A stretch of DNA of 52,085 bases. Source: Candidatus Rifleibacteriota bacterium. GTDB taxonomy: Bacteria; Muiribacteriota; UBA6191; JACPRK01; JACQZM01. The notes beneath the pieces are model-generated. The model was not told where the DNA came from, ran no database searches, and was given only the letters and a program-made list of their open reading frames with translations. Made by a program: the position numbers and the translations under genes. Below are positions 1 through 7,474 of this stretch, piece after piece; positions within the stretch are counted from its first letter, which is position 1, and the number at the start of each line of letters is the position of its first letter. Location: assembly GCA_016213885.1 (NCBI GenBank), contig JACQZM010000645.1:1-52085 (forward strand), in the 5' to 3' direction.

Positions 1-460
1 TCTTCTCGACTAGGTGCATGGTTAGGTATTACATCATGCAGCCTTCCAACAAGCAAGAGAAAAGTGGAAACCCATGCTGGATGCGGATCCGCGCATGAGC
101 CAGGTCTCCGACTACTCAGATAACCCGGGAATTACCGCTAATCCAGGCTCTTCCGCCCGACACGTTGTTGCCCCTCCCCTCGGCCGGTCTCAGAAAGCGT
201 GAGCCGAGTCTCAAAAAGGGCGAGCGCCAGCAATCGGGCCCGCCGCGCCCTTCTGCTTGTCTTCCGGGTCTCGGACTCCAGACTCCGGACCGATTGCCGT
301 CTTGTGCACGGGCCTCGTGGACAGGCCACGGGGATCGGTGACTGCACCTCCTCGACGATCCAGGGCACCTGTCGACCACGCCCGGGCACCAAGTAAGGGA
401 GCCCGTCGAACAACTGGCCGGGCGAGAGGTCGCAGGCGAGCGACCTGATGGAGGTTCGTC
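1..460. other. Region without a recognised gene
   Basis: All six frames were read. Open frames exist only because the sequence is GC-rich, and none shows a recognisable domain or a convincing ribosome binding site. The first roughly 150 bases are less GC-rich than the rest of the window. The end of the stretch carries the Shine-Dalgarno GGAGG (450-454) of the next gene. Confidence 0.5.
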
Positions 461-640
461 ATGAATTTCGGAACTCTGGGCACTTTGCTGCTGGGAATCT
501 GGCTGATCGCTGCGGGGGCGCTGCCGTTGACCGGTCTTGGTTTCCCGCACGATTCGACCGTGATGGAGATCCTGGCGATCGGGGCCGGCGTTCTCCTCAT
601 CGTGAATTCCAAGAGCGGTGGACGCCGCTGGTGGTCGTGA
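461..640 (+). CDS. Small two-helix membrane protein, 59 aa
   Basis: This short gene encodes a predicted inner-membrane peptide of unknown function. The ATG at 461 follows GGAGG at 450-454 with about six bases of spacing. The translation has two hydrophobic stretches, roughly residues 3-26 (containing LGTLLLGIWLIAAGALPL) and 35-50 (EILAIGAGVLLIV), joined by a short polar turn. It ends in a basic, tryptophan-rich tail (GGRRWWS). That layout is typical of small stress-associated membrane peptides. It faces another tiny membrane gene (885-1031, minus) across a strong hairpin. No family is assigned. The start, stop and ribosome site are seen in the sequence; membrane location is inferred from hydrophobicity. 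Confidence 0.6.
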   Translation: MNFGTLGTLLLGIWLIAAGALPLTGLGFPHDSTVMEILAIGAGVLLIVNSKSGGRRWWS

Positions 641-811
641 AACGTGGGGTGACTCTCCGGCCGAGAATCGGGCGGGACCTCGGCCGGGCGATTCTCGAGA
701 CCCGGGGGCAAAGCGACCTGGGACCCGCTATCAGCATCTGCGAAGGCGTGGGTCACCAGGTCATCGAGCCCCGAGCTCGGCGTTGCAGACCGTGGTCGGC
801 ACACGGACAAG

Positions 812-842
812 ACAGGGGACAGGCTGAAGACCTGTCCCCTGT
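812..842. repeat. Perfect 12-bp inverted repeat (hairpin)
   Basis: ACAGGGGACAGG (812-823) is followed by a 7-nt loop and its exact reverse complement (831-842). It lies between two convergent small genes. It could end transcription from both sides, although it lacks a clear T-run, or it could be a REP-type palindrome. The stem is perfect and G/C-rich. Confidence 0.7.
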
Positions 843-884
843 TCCTGCCCGGCTCTTCCACCGTGGCACCCCTGCCCCGTTCTG

Positions 885-1031
885 CTAGAGTATCCGGCCC
901 CGGATGACGCGGATCAGAACCGATATGATCGCGACCACGAGCAGGAAGTGGATGAAGCCCCCGATGGTCTGGGAGGTGGCCATTCCGAGGACCCACAGGA
1001 CGATGAGTACCAAGGCAGTGGTTTCCAGCAT
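885..1031 (-). CDS. lmo0937-family membrane protein, 48 aa
   Basis: The product is a short hydrophobic protein of the lmo0937 (DUF5670) type, a widespread bacterial membrane peptide without a defined role. Recognition rests on the pattern MLETTALVLIVLWVLGM, then SQTIGGFIHFLLVVAII and a basic tail RVIRGR, which closely follows the family layout: hydrophobic helix, GGFIH-type turn, second helix, arginine-rich end. The start chosen is the ATG at 1031, about nine bases after GGAG. A slightly earlier in-frame ATG at 1040 lies too close to that site. It converges on the 461-640 gene with the 812-842 hairpin between them. Family members often sit beside stress genes, and the Hsp20 cluster is nearby. 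Confidence 0.75.
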   Translation of the reverse strand: MLETTALVLIVLWVLGMATSQTIGGFIHFLLVVAIISVLIRVIRGRIL

Positions 1032-1220
1032 GATGGTCATTCTCCATGAATTCGGCGTTGCCGTGTGCCGGTTTGGACGTCGCGGCCGCCGGCACCGCAC
1101 AGCAGGGTATGTGACCACGCGAGGGCGTCGGGCGCAGGCTTTCGGTCGACCGCGGCCAGGCCAGAACTGTGTGGCACGTGTGGCCCCAGGCGTTCATTGA
1201 GCCTGCCTGCTTTGCGTGAC

Positions 1221-1433
1221 ATGGTCTCTTATCTGCCAACCGTCACGGACCCAGAACTGGTGATCCGCGCCGTGGCCGGCGACCCGAGTGCCTTCGAGGA
1301 CCCGGAGCTTGATGGGAATCATGCACGAAGCCAGCAGCGCGGGAGAGCCGTCGCCCCTGACTGTGGTTCAGCGTCTTGTTCGGTGCCGCGGATCACCCGC
1401 GATGCCTGCGTAGGATCTCGCCTCCGTAGCTGA
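1221..1433 (+). pseudogene. Possible stump of an ECF sigma factor N-terminus
   Basis: From the ATG at 1221 the first 25 residues include DPELVIRAVAGDPSAFE, which resembles the opening of ECF sigma factors (helix of region 2 with the D-x-E-L-V-x-R-A-x-x-G-D-x-x-A-F pattern). The similarity then stops. The remaining 45 codons are arginine- and serine-rich, without sigma region 2.2 or 4 features. The 3' end overlaps the opposite gene (1393-1869). It looks like a truncated relic rather than a working gene. Chance resemblance over so short a stretch cannot be excluded. Confidence 0.3.
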
Positions 1434-1869
1434 TCGGCTGGGGATCCGGTGGGTGAAAGTGCCTTCGCACCCTGCTGACGATCTGACGCTCGGTCATCCG
1501 ATCGGCGACCTCCACGCACAGCACGCGCCCCTCACGATGATTCAGTTCGAGTCGCTTCTGCAGCTCCACCTTGGCCTCGCCTGGGCCGAAGATCAGGATC
1601 GATGCCGCATCCTGGAGGTTCACGATGACCTCATCGAAGTATCGCGCGAGATCCCCCGTGCGTTTTCTCTCTCGCGAATCGTCCGCGGGCACGAGTTGTG
1701 ACTCGAACGACTCGTCCGGGGGTGCATCCGCCGCACGGCGAAGCTGCTTCTCGACGTTGGCCAGGACTTGCTTCGCGGTTCGGGCCTTGCCGGACTCGAA
1801 CACGATCATGGCCTCACGATGGTCGCTACACACGCCAACGGAGGTACCGGTTTCGTTCTGTTTCTTCAT
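1393..1869 (-). CDS. eRF1-domain-3-like protein (bacterial 'translational machinery protein' type)
   Basis: The 158-aa product resembles small bacterial proteins with the eRF1/Pelota C-terminal (domain 3) fold, often annotated as translational machinery or host-release-factor-like proteins. Signature segments are SDHREAMIVFE near the N-terminus, a middle DLARYFDEVIVNLQDAASILIFGPGEAKVELQKRL, and a C-terminal ADRMTERQIVSRVRRHF with a proline-rich tail. The ATG at 1869 is preceded by GGAG about seven bases upstream; an upstream in-frame extension lacks a ribosome site. It is the third gene of a minus-strand operon after two Hsp20 genes, with a hairpin in the 78-bp gap. This suggests stress-linked expression. 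The biochemical role of the family is unsettled. Confidence 0.65.
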   Translation of the reverse strand: MKKQNETGTSVGVCSDHREAMIVFESGKARTAKQVLANVEKQLRRAADAPPDESFESQLVPADDSRERKRTGDLARYFDEVIVNLQDAASILIFGPGEAKVELQKRLELNHREGRVLCVEVADRMTERQIVSRVRRHFHPPDPQPISYGGEILRRHRG

Positions 1870-1892
1870 GACGCTTCTCCTACCGCCGGGCT

Positions 1893-1921
1893 GGAGGCCG
1901 GGGCTTCGAAGCCCGGCCTCC
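1893..1921. repeat. Intergenic hairpin in the Hsp20 operon
   Basis: GGAGGCCGG and CCGGCCTCC flank a central GCTTCGAAGC palindrome, giving a long, nearly perfect stem. It lies between the second Hsp20 gene and the eRF1-like gene. It may attenuate readthrough or protect the upstream mRNA. There is no T-tract, so a full terminator is unlikely. Confidence 0.55.
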
Positions 1922-1947
1922 GGCACCCGACGCTCCGGTCTTCGAGC

Positions 1948-2355
1948 TCATCCGGCTCTGACGGTGATCTTGCGCGGCTTGACGCTCTCGACCTTGGGCA
2001 GCCGGATCTCCAGGACTCCGTTGCGAACACTGGCTTCGATGCGGTTCACATCCACCTCGTCCGAGAGGGCGAACTGCCTGGCGAACTGGCCGGTTTCGAA
2101 TTCCTGATACCCGAGCTGGAAACCCTCGTAGCTCTCGGCCTCGGTCCGCCCCGAGATGGTGAGCAGGTTTCGTTCGACCTGGATATCGACGCTCTTCTCG
2201 TCGACCCCGGGCATATCGGCGATCACGATCAGTGCGTCCTGCGTCTCCAGGATGTCCGCTCTCGGGACGAAGAGCGCCTCGGACTGGCGTCGCTGTTCGG
2301 TCACTCTCTGGTTCTCGGCTCTCTGCAGCTCTCGGTCTTCCTGTACCATGGCCAT
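1948..2355 (-). CDS. Hsp20/alpha-crystallin family small heat-shock protein
   Basis: This is an ATP-independent holdase chaperone of about 135 aa, cytoplasmic and acting as an oligomer. An alpha-crystallin domain spans roughly residues 25-125: it opens with PRADILETQDALIVIADMPG, continues through SVDIQVERNLLTISGRTE, and ends with the diagnostic NGVLEIRLPKVE and PRKITV. AGGAGG sits three bases before the ATG at 2355 and nine before a second in-frame ATG at 2349, so the latter may be the true start. The gene follows another Hsp20 gene by 37 bp on the same strand. The two differ clearly in sequence, so this is an old duplication or a class A/B-like pair rather than a recent copy. Confidence 0.93.
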   Translation of the reverse strand: MAMVQEDRELQRAENQRVTEQRRQSEALFVPRADILETQDALIVIADMPGVDEKSVDIQVERNLLTISGRTEAESYEGFQLGYQEFETGQFARQFALSDEVDVNRIEASVRNGVLEIRLPKVESVKPRKITVRAG

Positions 2356-2392
2356 GGACCTCCTACCTTGTTTTTCGACTCCGGGCACGGAA

Positions 2393-2827
2393 TCAAGACG
2401 TCTTCAGGGCGATCTTGCGGGGCATCTCCGCCTCGGCCCGTGGCAGCCTCAGATTCAGGATTCCCCTGGCGTACTTGGCTTCCACCCTGTCCGCGTCCAG
2501 CGGCTTCGGAAGCTTGATCGAACGGACGAACTGTCCGTGACCACGCTCCCCGCGGTGATAGGTTTCGCCCTCCTTGAGCTCCGGGGGAGGTCGGGAACCC
2601 CGGATCGTGACCGTGTCACCCACCACGGCGACATCCAGCTTCTCGGCATCGATACCCGGGATCTCCGCGGTGAGAATGTAGGACTCCGGCCCGTTCCAGA
2701 TGTTCACGGCCGGGAACTCCACGGCCGTCTGGGCCGGACAATCGTCGAACAGGCGGTGCCCCTGGCCGTGGGCGCTGCGCTGCTCACGGAACGACCCCAT
2801 CATTCGTTCCAGATTCGTCCAGAACAT
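2393..2827 (-). CDS. Hsp20/alpha-crystallin family small heat-shock protein, first gene of the operon
   Basis: The 144-aa product is a small heat-shock chaperone. The N-terminus (MFWTNLERMMGSFREQ) is the usual W/F-rich oligomerisation arm. The alpha-crystallin domain follows from about residue 40 (PAVNIWNGPESYILTAEIPG), with KLDVAVVGDTVTIRGSR in the middle. It closes with YARGILNLRLPRAEAEMPRKI, the A-x-x-x-G-I-L-x-L-x-L-P hallmark. The ATG at 2827 has GGAGGA seven bases upstream. It heads a minus-strand operon with a second Hsp20 and an eRF1-like gene. Upstream, CCCATCTAAT at 2965-2974 resembles a heat-shock sigma -10 element, though no matching -35 is convincing. Confidence 0.93.
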   Translation of the reverse strand: MFWTNLERMMGSFREQRSAHGQGHRLFDDCPAQTAVEFPAVNIWNGPESYILTAEIPGIDAEKLDVAVVGDTVTIRGSRPPPELKEGETYHRGERGHGQFVRSIKLPKPLDADRVEAKYARGILNLRLPRAEAEMPRKIALKTS

Positions 2828-2964
2828 GGTTATCCTCCTCGGCTGGTCAGGTCCCCGGGCTCCGGACAGGAGCGGAGGAGACGGTTGCGACTCTCGCCGC
2901 ACCGTTTCTCGCCCCGACCGGGAGGTGGGCCGTCACCCGGGCATTCCTGGAGACCCACCATGTG

Positions 2965-2974
2965 ATTAGATGGG
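2965..2974 (-). promoter_or_regulatory. Possible heat-shock-type -10 box
   Basis: On the minus strand CCCATCTAAT matches the sigma-32 -10 consensus (CCCATnT), about 135 bases upstream of the Hsp20 operon start. No good CTTGAA -35 element is seen at the expected distance, so this is suggestive only. Confidence 0.22.
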
Positions 2975-3031
2975 CCGCCCGCCGGAACGGACCGGTGCGT
3001 CGGCGATCGAAGCCGCGGAAGCGGTCGGCGG

Positions 3032-3160
3032 TCAGCGTTCGTCGGTGGGGGCGGTGGCCGGTGGGGAGAGCAACGCCGGCAGGTCATGCCTCTCGATCGT
3101 CTCGTGCTCCACCAGAGCCTTCACGAACCGATCGAGGCAGCACCGTGGCGGGGACCGGCG
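3032..3160 (-). pseudogene. FtsH-like C-terminal tail remnant
   Basis: A 42-codon minus-strand open frame between two stops encodes LDRFVKALVEHETIERHDLP followed by ALLSPP and a short charged end. The spacing of LVEHETIERHDLPALL fits the last helix of FtsH-type AAA proteases (LLExETLxGxEL). The rest of the gene is absent, because an in-frame stop lies at 3161-3163. On the plus strand, 3165-3243 also reads as coding-like (VKVEGIVLDPP...), without an assignable family. The stretch upstream of the Hsp20 operon thus appears to contain debris. An FtsH gene would fit the stress-gene setting. Because the match is short, confidence is limited. Confidence 0.35.
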
Positions 3161-3243
3161 TCAAGGTCGAGGGCATCGTGCTGGACCCGCCAGCCGCCAC
3201 GTTGGTCCGCCCGGACGGACGGCGCGAGACCCTGACCCGGTGA

Positions 3244-4899
3244 CTATCTGGGGGCCCGGCGCTTCAGCAGGTCGCCGTACAGGTTCCCGATCGGCCTGAG
3301 TCGCAGGGCGTACGTGCCCTGGGGAAAGAACCGGACCTCCAGGAGCTGCCCGCTGGCCCTCGGATCGGTCTGGTCGAACAGGAAGTTGCCCAGGGAGTAG
3401 AGTCGCGCCGACCGTCCGCCGAGCCACAGGGTGCCGGCGGTGTGGGAGTGGCACCCGATCACGAGCTCCACGCCTCTGGCCTCCAGGAGGTCCGCCAGCT
3501 TCTCCTCTCGCGGTCCGGGCCGGACGGCCCACTCCTGGCCCCAGTGGACGAAGGCGAACCAGGGCTTGCCCGGCGCGGGCCGACGCAGCCTCGCGATGCG
3601 GTCCCTGTCCAGCAGGGCGACCCGCTCCGGGTGGCGATTGTCCAGATCGGTCAGGGCCGTGAGGTGGAACGGCCCCAGGTCCCGGGTCTGGCCATCGTCC
3701 ACGACCGTGAAACCGGCCCTCTCCAGCGCCAGCCTCGTCCTGGACCGGGCCCGGGCACCGAAGTCGCCCGCGTGGTTGTTGGCCAGCACCACCGCCTTGA
3801 CCCCGAGGGAGGAGAGCAGGCCCAGGGTGCTCCTCCCGGGCATGGCGAGGTCCAGCGGTCCTGCCGAGTCGAACCGGTGCTCCAGCAGCACCCCCTCGAG
3901 GTTGAGCACCACCGTGGCCGGCCGCAAGAGGGTGACCGCCCTGTCGATGAGCTGACGGGCCTGCTCGTCGCGGGAGAGCAGCCGGGCCATGCGCCTGCCG
4001 GTGAACGTGTCTCCCGCGAAGACGAACGTCGGGTCGTGGCGGATCGAGAGCCCGGCCGGACCGTACACCACCAGGGCGTAGGTGGTGACGGTGGTGAGCG
4101 GCTCCCGGACGTACTCGGAGCTGTTCCTGCTGGCCACGACGAGCGGCCTCGCGCCGAACCGCCGACACTGCAGCCTCATCTGGACGAACATCGCCCCGCG
4201 CCCGTCCAGGTGTCGGGGTTGCACCAGCCGCCCCACGGCGCGGGGCTCCTCGGACGCCAGGACCCGCAGCGTCTCCTGGTCGTGACGCACGGCGTCATGA
4301 AGCGGCAGCCCGTGGGAGAGGTCGGTGCTCTGCACCACCAGCGCCCCGGGGCCGACCAGCCCTTCCAGCAGGGCGGTCAGCCTCTCCCAGTCGGCCGGGG
4401 GGGCCTTGGCCCTGATCGCCACGGCCAGCACCGGCACGCCCCGGAAGTGGTGCGCCATGAACGGCAGCAGCGCCTGGAGCGCGTGCTCGTGGGAGAAGAG
4501 ATTCGAGACGCTCACCGCCGGGTCGCGGAGCAGCACTGCGACGCCGGCCCTGTCCGCCGCAACCGGACCGAGGCACGACGCGAGATCCCGGCCGCAGACC
4601 GAGAACACCGTGCGGCCCCTGGAGTAGTGATCCGGGCAGAGCACGACGATGCGACCGGGCCTCCGACGGGCCGCCAGGGCGAAGCCCCGGGCGATGAGGT
4701 CGGCGGCGAGCAGGTGGTGGGGCACCACCAGACCGGTCACCGGAGCGTCCGGCGGGGTCGCAGCGCCGGCCTCCATCGCCCGGAGGAAGACCCCTGAGTC
4801 GGGATAGAGCGGAGGGATCGGGCCGGACCGGGCGAGCGCCACCGCCGCCCAGACCAGACCGGTCAGACCTGCGACGACCGTCGACGAGACAGGGATCAC
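3244..4899 (-). CDS. MEMO-like domain fused to a CapA-type metallophosphatase domain
   Basis: The 551-aa protein combines two enzyme-like domains. Residues ~30-280 resemble MEMO/AmmeMemoRadiSam system protein B, with TGLVVPHHLLA, VVLCPDHYSRG, SNLFSHEHALQALLPF, VVQSTDLSHGL and the final TYALVVYGPAG. Residues ~285-540 match the poly-gamma-glutamate CapA family of calcineurin-like phosphatases, with FAGDTFTG, VLNLEGVLL, VLANNHAGDFG, FVHWGQEW, VIGCHSHTAG and YSLGNFLFDQ. The start chosen is the GTG at 4899, which shares four bases (GTGA) with the stop of the upstream DUF3160 gene and so implies translational coupling. An ATG at 4926 would also be possible. An N-terminal hydrophobic segment (about VVAGLTGLVWAAVALA) suggests membrane anchoring or export. 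Substrates are unknown. The pairing suggests an envelope-polymer or radical-SAM-linked function, which is inference. Confidence 0.85.
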   Translation of the reverse strand: MIPVSSTVVAGLTGLVWAAVALARSGPIPPLYPDSGVFLRAMEAGAATPPDAPVTGLVVPHHLLAADLIARGFALAARRRPGRIVVLCPDHYSRGRTVFSVCGRDLASCLGPVAADRAGVAVLLRDPAVSVSNLFSHEHALQALLPFMAHHFRGVPVLAVAIRAKAPPADWERLTALLEGLVGPGALVVQSTDLSHGLPLHDAVRHDQETLRVLASEEPRAVGRLVQPRHLDGRGAMFVQMRLQCRRFGARPLVVASRNSSEYVREPLTTVTTYALVVYGPAGLSIRHDPTFVFAGDTFTGRRMARLLSRDEQARQLIDRAVTLLRPATVVLNLEGVLLEHRFDSAGPLDLAMPGRSTLGLLSSLGVKAVVLANNHAGDFGARARSRTRLALERAGFTVVDDGQTRDLGPFHLTALTDLDNRHPERVALLDRDRIARLRRPAPGKPWFAFVHWGQEWAVRPGPREEKLADLLEARGVELVIGCHSHTAGTLWLGGRSARLYSLGNFLFDQTDPRASGQLLEVRFFPQGTYALRLRPIGNLYGDLLKRRAPR

Positions 4900-7274
4900 C
4901 GGAGCGCCCGGAGCTGGTCGGCCCACCCGCCCTTCCTGGGCAGTCGCCCCGGCTTCTCGTAGGCCCGCGTCCTCCAGTCGTCGTCACCGAGCCGCTTCGA
5001 GAGAGGTTCGGAGAACTCGTAGTGGTTGAACACCACGCCGATGGTCAGGCGCGGCGCCTTCTCGTTGCCCACCAGGGCCAGCATGAAATGAGGCTCGCCA
5101 GTGGCCTCGTAGAGCACGGTCCTGTCGACCGCATCGGTGTGGATGTCGGCGATCAGGCCGGACCGCAGCTGCTTGTCCTCCAGGATCACGTCTTCGAACG
5201 GCGCGGCCAGGTCCGACAGCTTGAGCGTCCTGAGCTTCTCGTACTCCGCCTCGGTCAGCGGCGTTCCGGCGAGCTCCTTCGCGGCCAGGGAGGCGTAGAA
5301 CGACACGGCCTCCTTCAGCCGGCCGATCCGACCGTGCTCCTCGGCCTCCGACGGGATCAGCTTGTGCGCCACGATCCCGGACTGGCAGAGCTCGATCAGC
5401 CTGCCGAGCTCGCCAAAGAAGCGGAGGTTGGGCTCCACGAACCCCCTGGGACAGGGAGGGGGCTTCCGCTCCTCTTCGCCGCCACCGTACTCGGCGTAGT
5501 TCTGCTTCGCGTAGAGCAAGGTGTCGTGCTTGAGCTCCGTGAACGAGCCGAGAAACGCCTCCAGCTGCCTGTAGCCGAAGAGCGGCGACCTCATGTACAG
5601 CGGGTAGCCGCTGCCGTAGGTCGCGGTCAGCGTTCCCAGGACTTTCAGCCAGGCCGCCCCGAGAGAGGCGAACCACTCCTGGTCCTTCACCTTGGCCAGG
5701 TCGGAGGCCACCTCGTCGAGGCGGGCGAGGAACGCCGTCACCTCCGCCGGGGTCCACGGCGGGCGCAGCGCCTTCACGAACTCCGCGGCCAGGTCCCGCG
5801 CCCTCGAGTCGCCGAGTACCGCCGGCACGAACACCGCGGACGGCGTGGACGGAAGCCTCGTCGATCCCTTCTCCTGGCCCGCTGTGAGTCGGGACAGAGC
5901 CCAGGCGTCGAACGTGAACCGTTGCCCCAGGACCCGGAAACCGGCCGTCTTGGCCAGGAGGTCTTGCTTGGTCAGCTCGGTCACCGCCGGCGTGACCACC
6001 ACCTCGGAGAGGACCCGGGGCAGCGGCAGGCTCTCCAGCCGGCTCCTGAACCGCTGCAGGGTCTCGGGTCTCAACGCCTCCTGCGGGTCGAGCTCCGCCT
6101 TCCCGGCAACCTTCCGGACCAACTCCCTGAGCTCCCTGTATCCCACGTCGTCGGCAGGACCGGCGAAGAACGAGGTCACCTCCATGACCCTCTTCCACTC
6201 CGCCAGGATCGGCTGACCCTCCGCGGTCTTGCCGGCCATCACCCTGGAAAGCAGCAGGGCGTCGCCGAGCCCCCGGTCGGTCTCGAACAGCCAGGCGTTG
6301 CGGCCGAGGAAGACCATCGCCCTGAAGTAGGCTCTCAGGGCCGAAGAGCCCCCGTAGTGGCTCCGGGGCGCGAACTGGGTGTAGTCGGTCTGGAGAGCTC
6401 CGTCCTTGGAGTAGCCGCCGAACAGCGGCGAGCCGGCGGTCCGGTCCGCCGCGTAGACGAGCTTCAACTCCTCCTCGACCTTCCTGTGGAGTTCCGGGGC
6501 GAGGTCGCTCTTGAGCCTGTCCAGCACCTGTCCGGCGCCGGCCAGAGTGTCCTTGTCGTCGGGCTCCCCGGCCCTGGCTCCGGTCGGATCGGCATCGCGC
6601 GGAAGCTCCCAGCGGGCGTTCTCCAGGAGGACGTGGGGGACCGTGAACTGGGCCGCCAGCACCTCGAACCGGGCGGCCGCCTCGCCGCCGGCCTGGCGAC
6701 GGCATGCCAGTGCCTGCGCCCGGATGCCGGACACGAACCGCCTGAGCGTGGCGGCCAGTTCCGTGCGCTCCAGGTGCTTCAGCGCGTTGGCCAGGTACTT
6801 GTGGAACACGTGCAGGACGATGTCGGGGGTCACCAGGTGAGCGTTGTGGGGGAGTCGCTCGTGGGGGACCTCGGATCCGCAGACCTGATCGTGCATCCCC
6901 AGCATCTCGTCCCAGAAGGCCGGCTCCGCGCCGTCGAACCGGACCGTCGCCCTGAACTTCGTCGCCCTCTTCGGCACCACCAGGAACTTGTGGGTCTCCA
7001 GGAACTGCTGCTGCTTCCGGGTCAGGGTGAGGCCCAGGAACCCGAGCACTTCCTTGCGGTTCACCGCCTTGTCGAGCGTGGTCGCCGAGTCCTGGAGCCG
7101 CGCCTCCCCCTGCGGGGCGCCCGGTGGAGGGATCGCTCCGAACGGGGCGATCGTGACTTCCGGCAGCTCGCACCGGTCCGCCCTGCCGTCCGGAGCGGTC
7201 GGGCCTGCTGCCAGGAGCGGCCTGGTCAGGGCGGTCACTGCGATCATCAGGGCCATCAGGCCGTGTTGTCTCAT
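4896..7274 (-). CDS. DUF3160 family exported protein
   Basis: The 792-aa product starts with a signal peptide (MRQHGLMALMIAVTALTRP, cleavage near LLAAGP) and is therefore likely periplasmic or surface-exposed. The body matches DUF3160, a large uncharacterised family. Diagnostic stretches include VTPDIVLHVFHKYLAN, the LFGGYSKDGALQTDYTQFAP region with AYFRAMVFLGRNAW, the MRSPLFGYRQLEAFLGSFTE segment followed by KHDTLLYAKQNYAEYGGG, and IADIHTDAVDR near the C-terminus. The ATG at 7274 is preceded by GGAGG about seven bases upstream, and an extended -10 promoter (TGCTATAGT) lies 37-45 bp further out. The downstream MEMO-CapA gene overlaps it by four bases, so the two are one operon. No catalytic residues are known for the family. 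Confidence 0.88.
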   Translation of the reverse strand: MRQHGLMALMIAVTALTRPLLAAGPTAPDGRADRCELPEVTIAPFGAIPPPGAPQGEARLQDSATTLDKAVNRKEVLGFLGLTLTRKQQQFLETHKFLVVPKRATKFRATVRFDGAEPAFWDEMLGMHDQVCGSEVPHERLPHNAHLVTPDIVLHVFHKYLANALKHLERTELAATLRRFVSGIRAQALACRRQAGGEAAARFEVLAAQFTVPHVLLENARWELPRDADPTGARAGEPDDKDTLAGAGQVLDRLKSDLAPELHRKVEEELKLVYAADRTAGSPLFGGYSKDGALQTDYTQFAPRSHYGGSSALRAYFRAMVFLGRNAWLFETDRGLGDALLLSRVMAGKTAEGQPILAEWKRVMEVTSFFAGPADDVGYRELRELVRKVAGKAELDPQEALRPETLQRFRSRLESLPLPRVLSEVVVTPAVTELTKQDLLAKTAGFRVLGQRFTFDAWALSRLTAGQEKGSTRLPSTPSAVFVPAVLGDSRARDLAAEFVKALRPPWTPAEVTAFLARLDEVASDLAKVKDQEWFASLGAAWLKVLGTLTATYGSGYPLYMRSPLFGYRQLEAFLGSFTELKHDTLLYAKQNYAEYGGGEEERKPPPCPRGFVEPNLRFFGELGRLIELCQSGIVAHKLIPSEAEEHGRIGRLKEAVSFYASLAAKELAGTPLTEAEYEKLRTLKLSDLAAPFEDVILEDKQLRSGLIADIHTDAVDRTVLYEATGEPHFMLALVGNEKAPRLTIGVVFNHYEFSEPLSKRLGDDDWRTRAYEKPGRLPRKGGWADQLRALR

Positions 7275-7310
7275 GGCGACACCTCCGTTCACCAGGGATG
7301 ACGACGGCCG

Positions 7311-7319
7311 ACTATAGCA
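7311..7319 (-). promoter_or_regulatory. Extended -10 promoter of the DUF3160 operon
   Basis: On the minus strand TGCTATAGT (TG, one base, then TATAGT) lies about 37 bases before the DUF3160 start codon. It matches the extended -10 form seen elsewhere in this window. No clear -35 is visible. Confidence 0.5.
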
Positions 7320-7474
7320 CACACCGCGACAGCCGCCGGCCTCGCCGTGCAACGGCCCGGATCGTCGCCGGCCGCGCGTCAGCCGTGGATCGGTGGCTCT
7401 GTCCTCCGGCCAGAGCCTGTCGGCCAGGATCCGGCGGGTAGTCGGGGTACGGGGCACGGCGATTCGCCGGATTC

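Noticed and set aside
211..1239. Long minus-strand open frame of 342 codons
   Set aside because: It runs antisense through the small membrane genes, is Pro/Arg/His-rich and has no domain or ribosome site; it is a GC-bias shadow.
3442..4797. 451-codon plus-strand open frame
   Set aside because: It is antisense to the MEMO-CapA gene, whose motifs in the other strand are clear.
5022..7301. 759-codon plus-strand open frame
   Set aside because: It is antisense to the DUF3160 gene and has low-complexity Arg/Gln/Val/Glu composition typical of a shadow frame.
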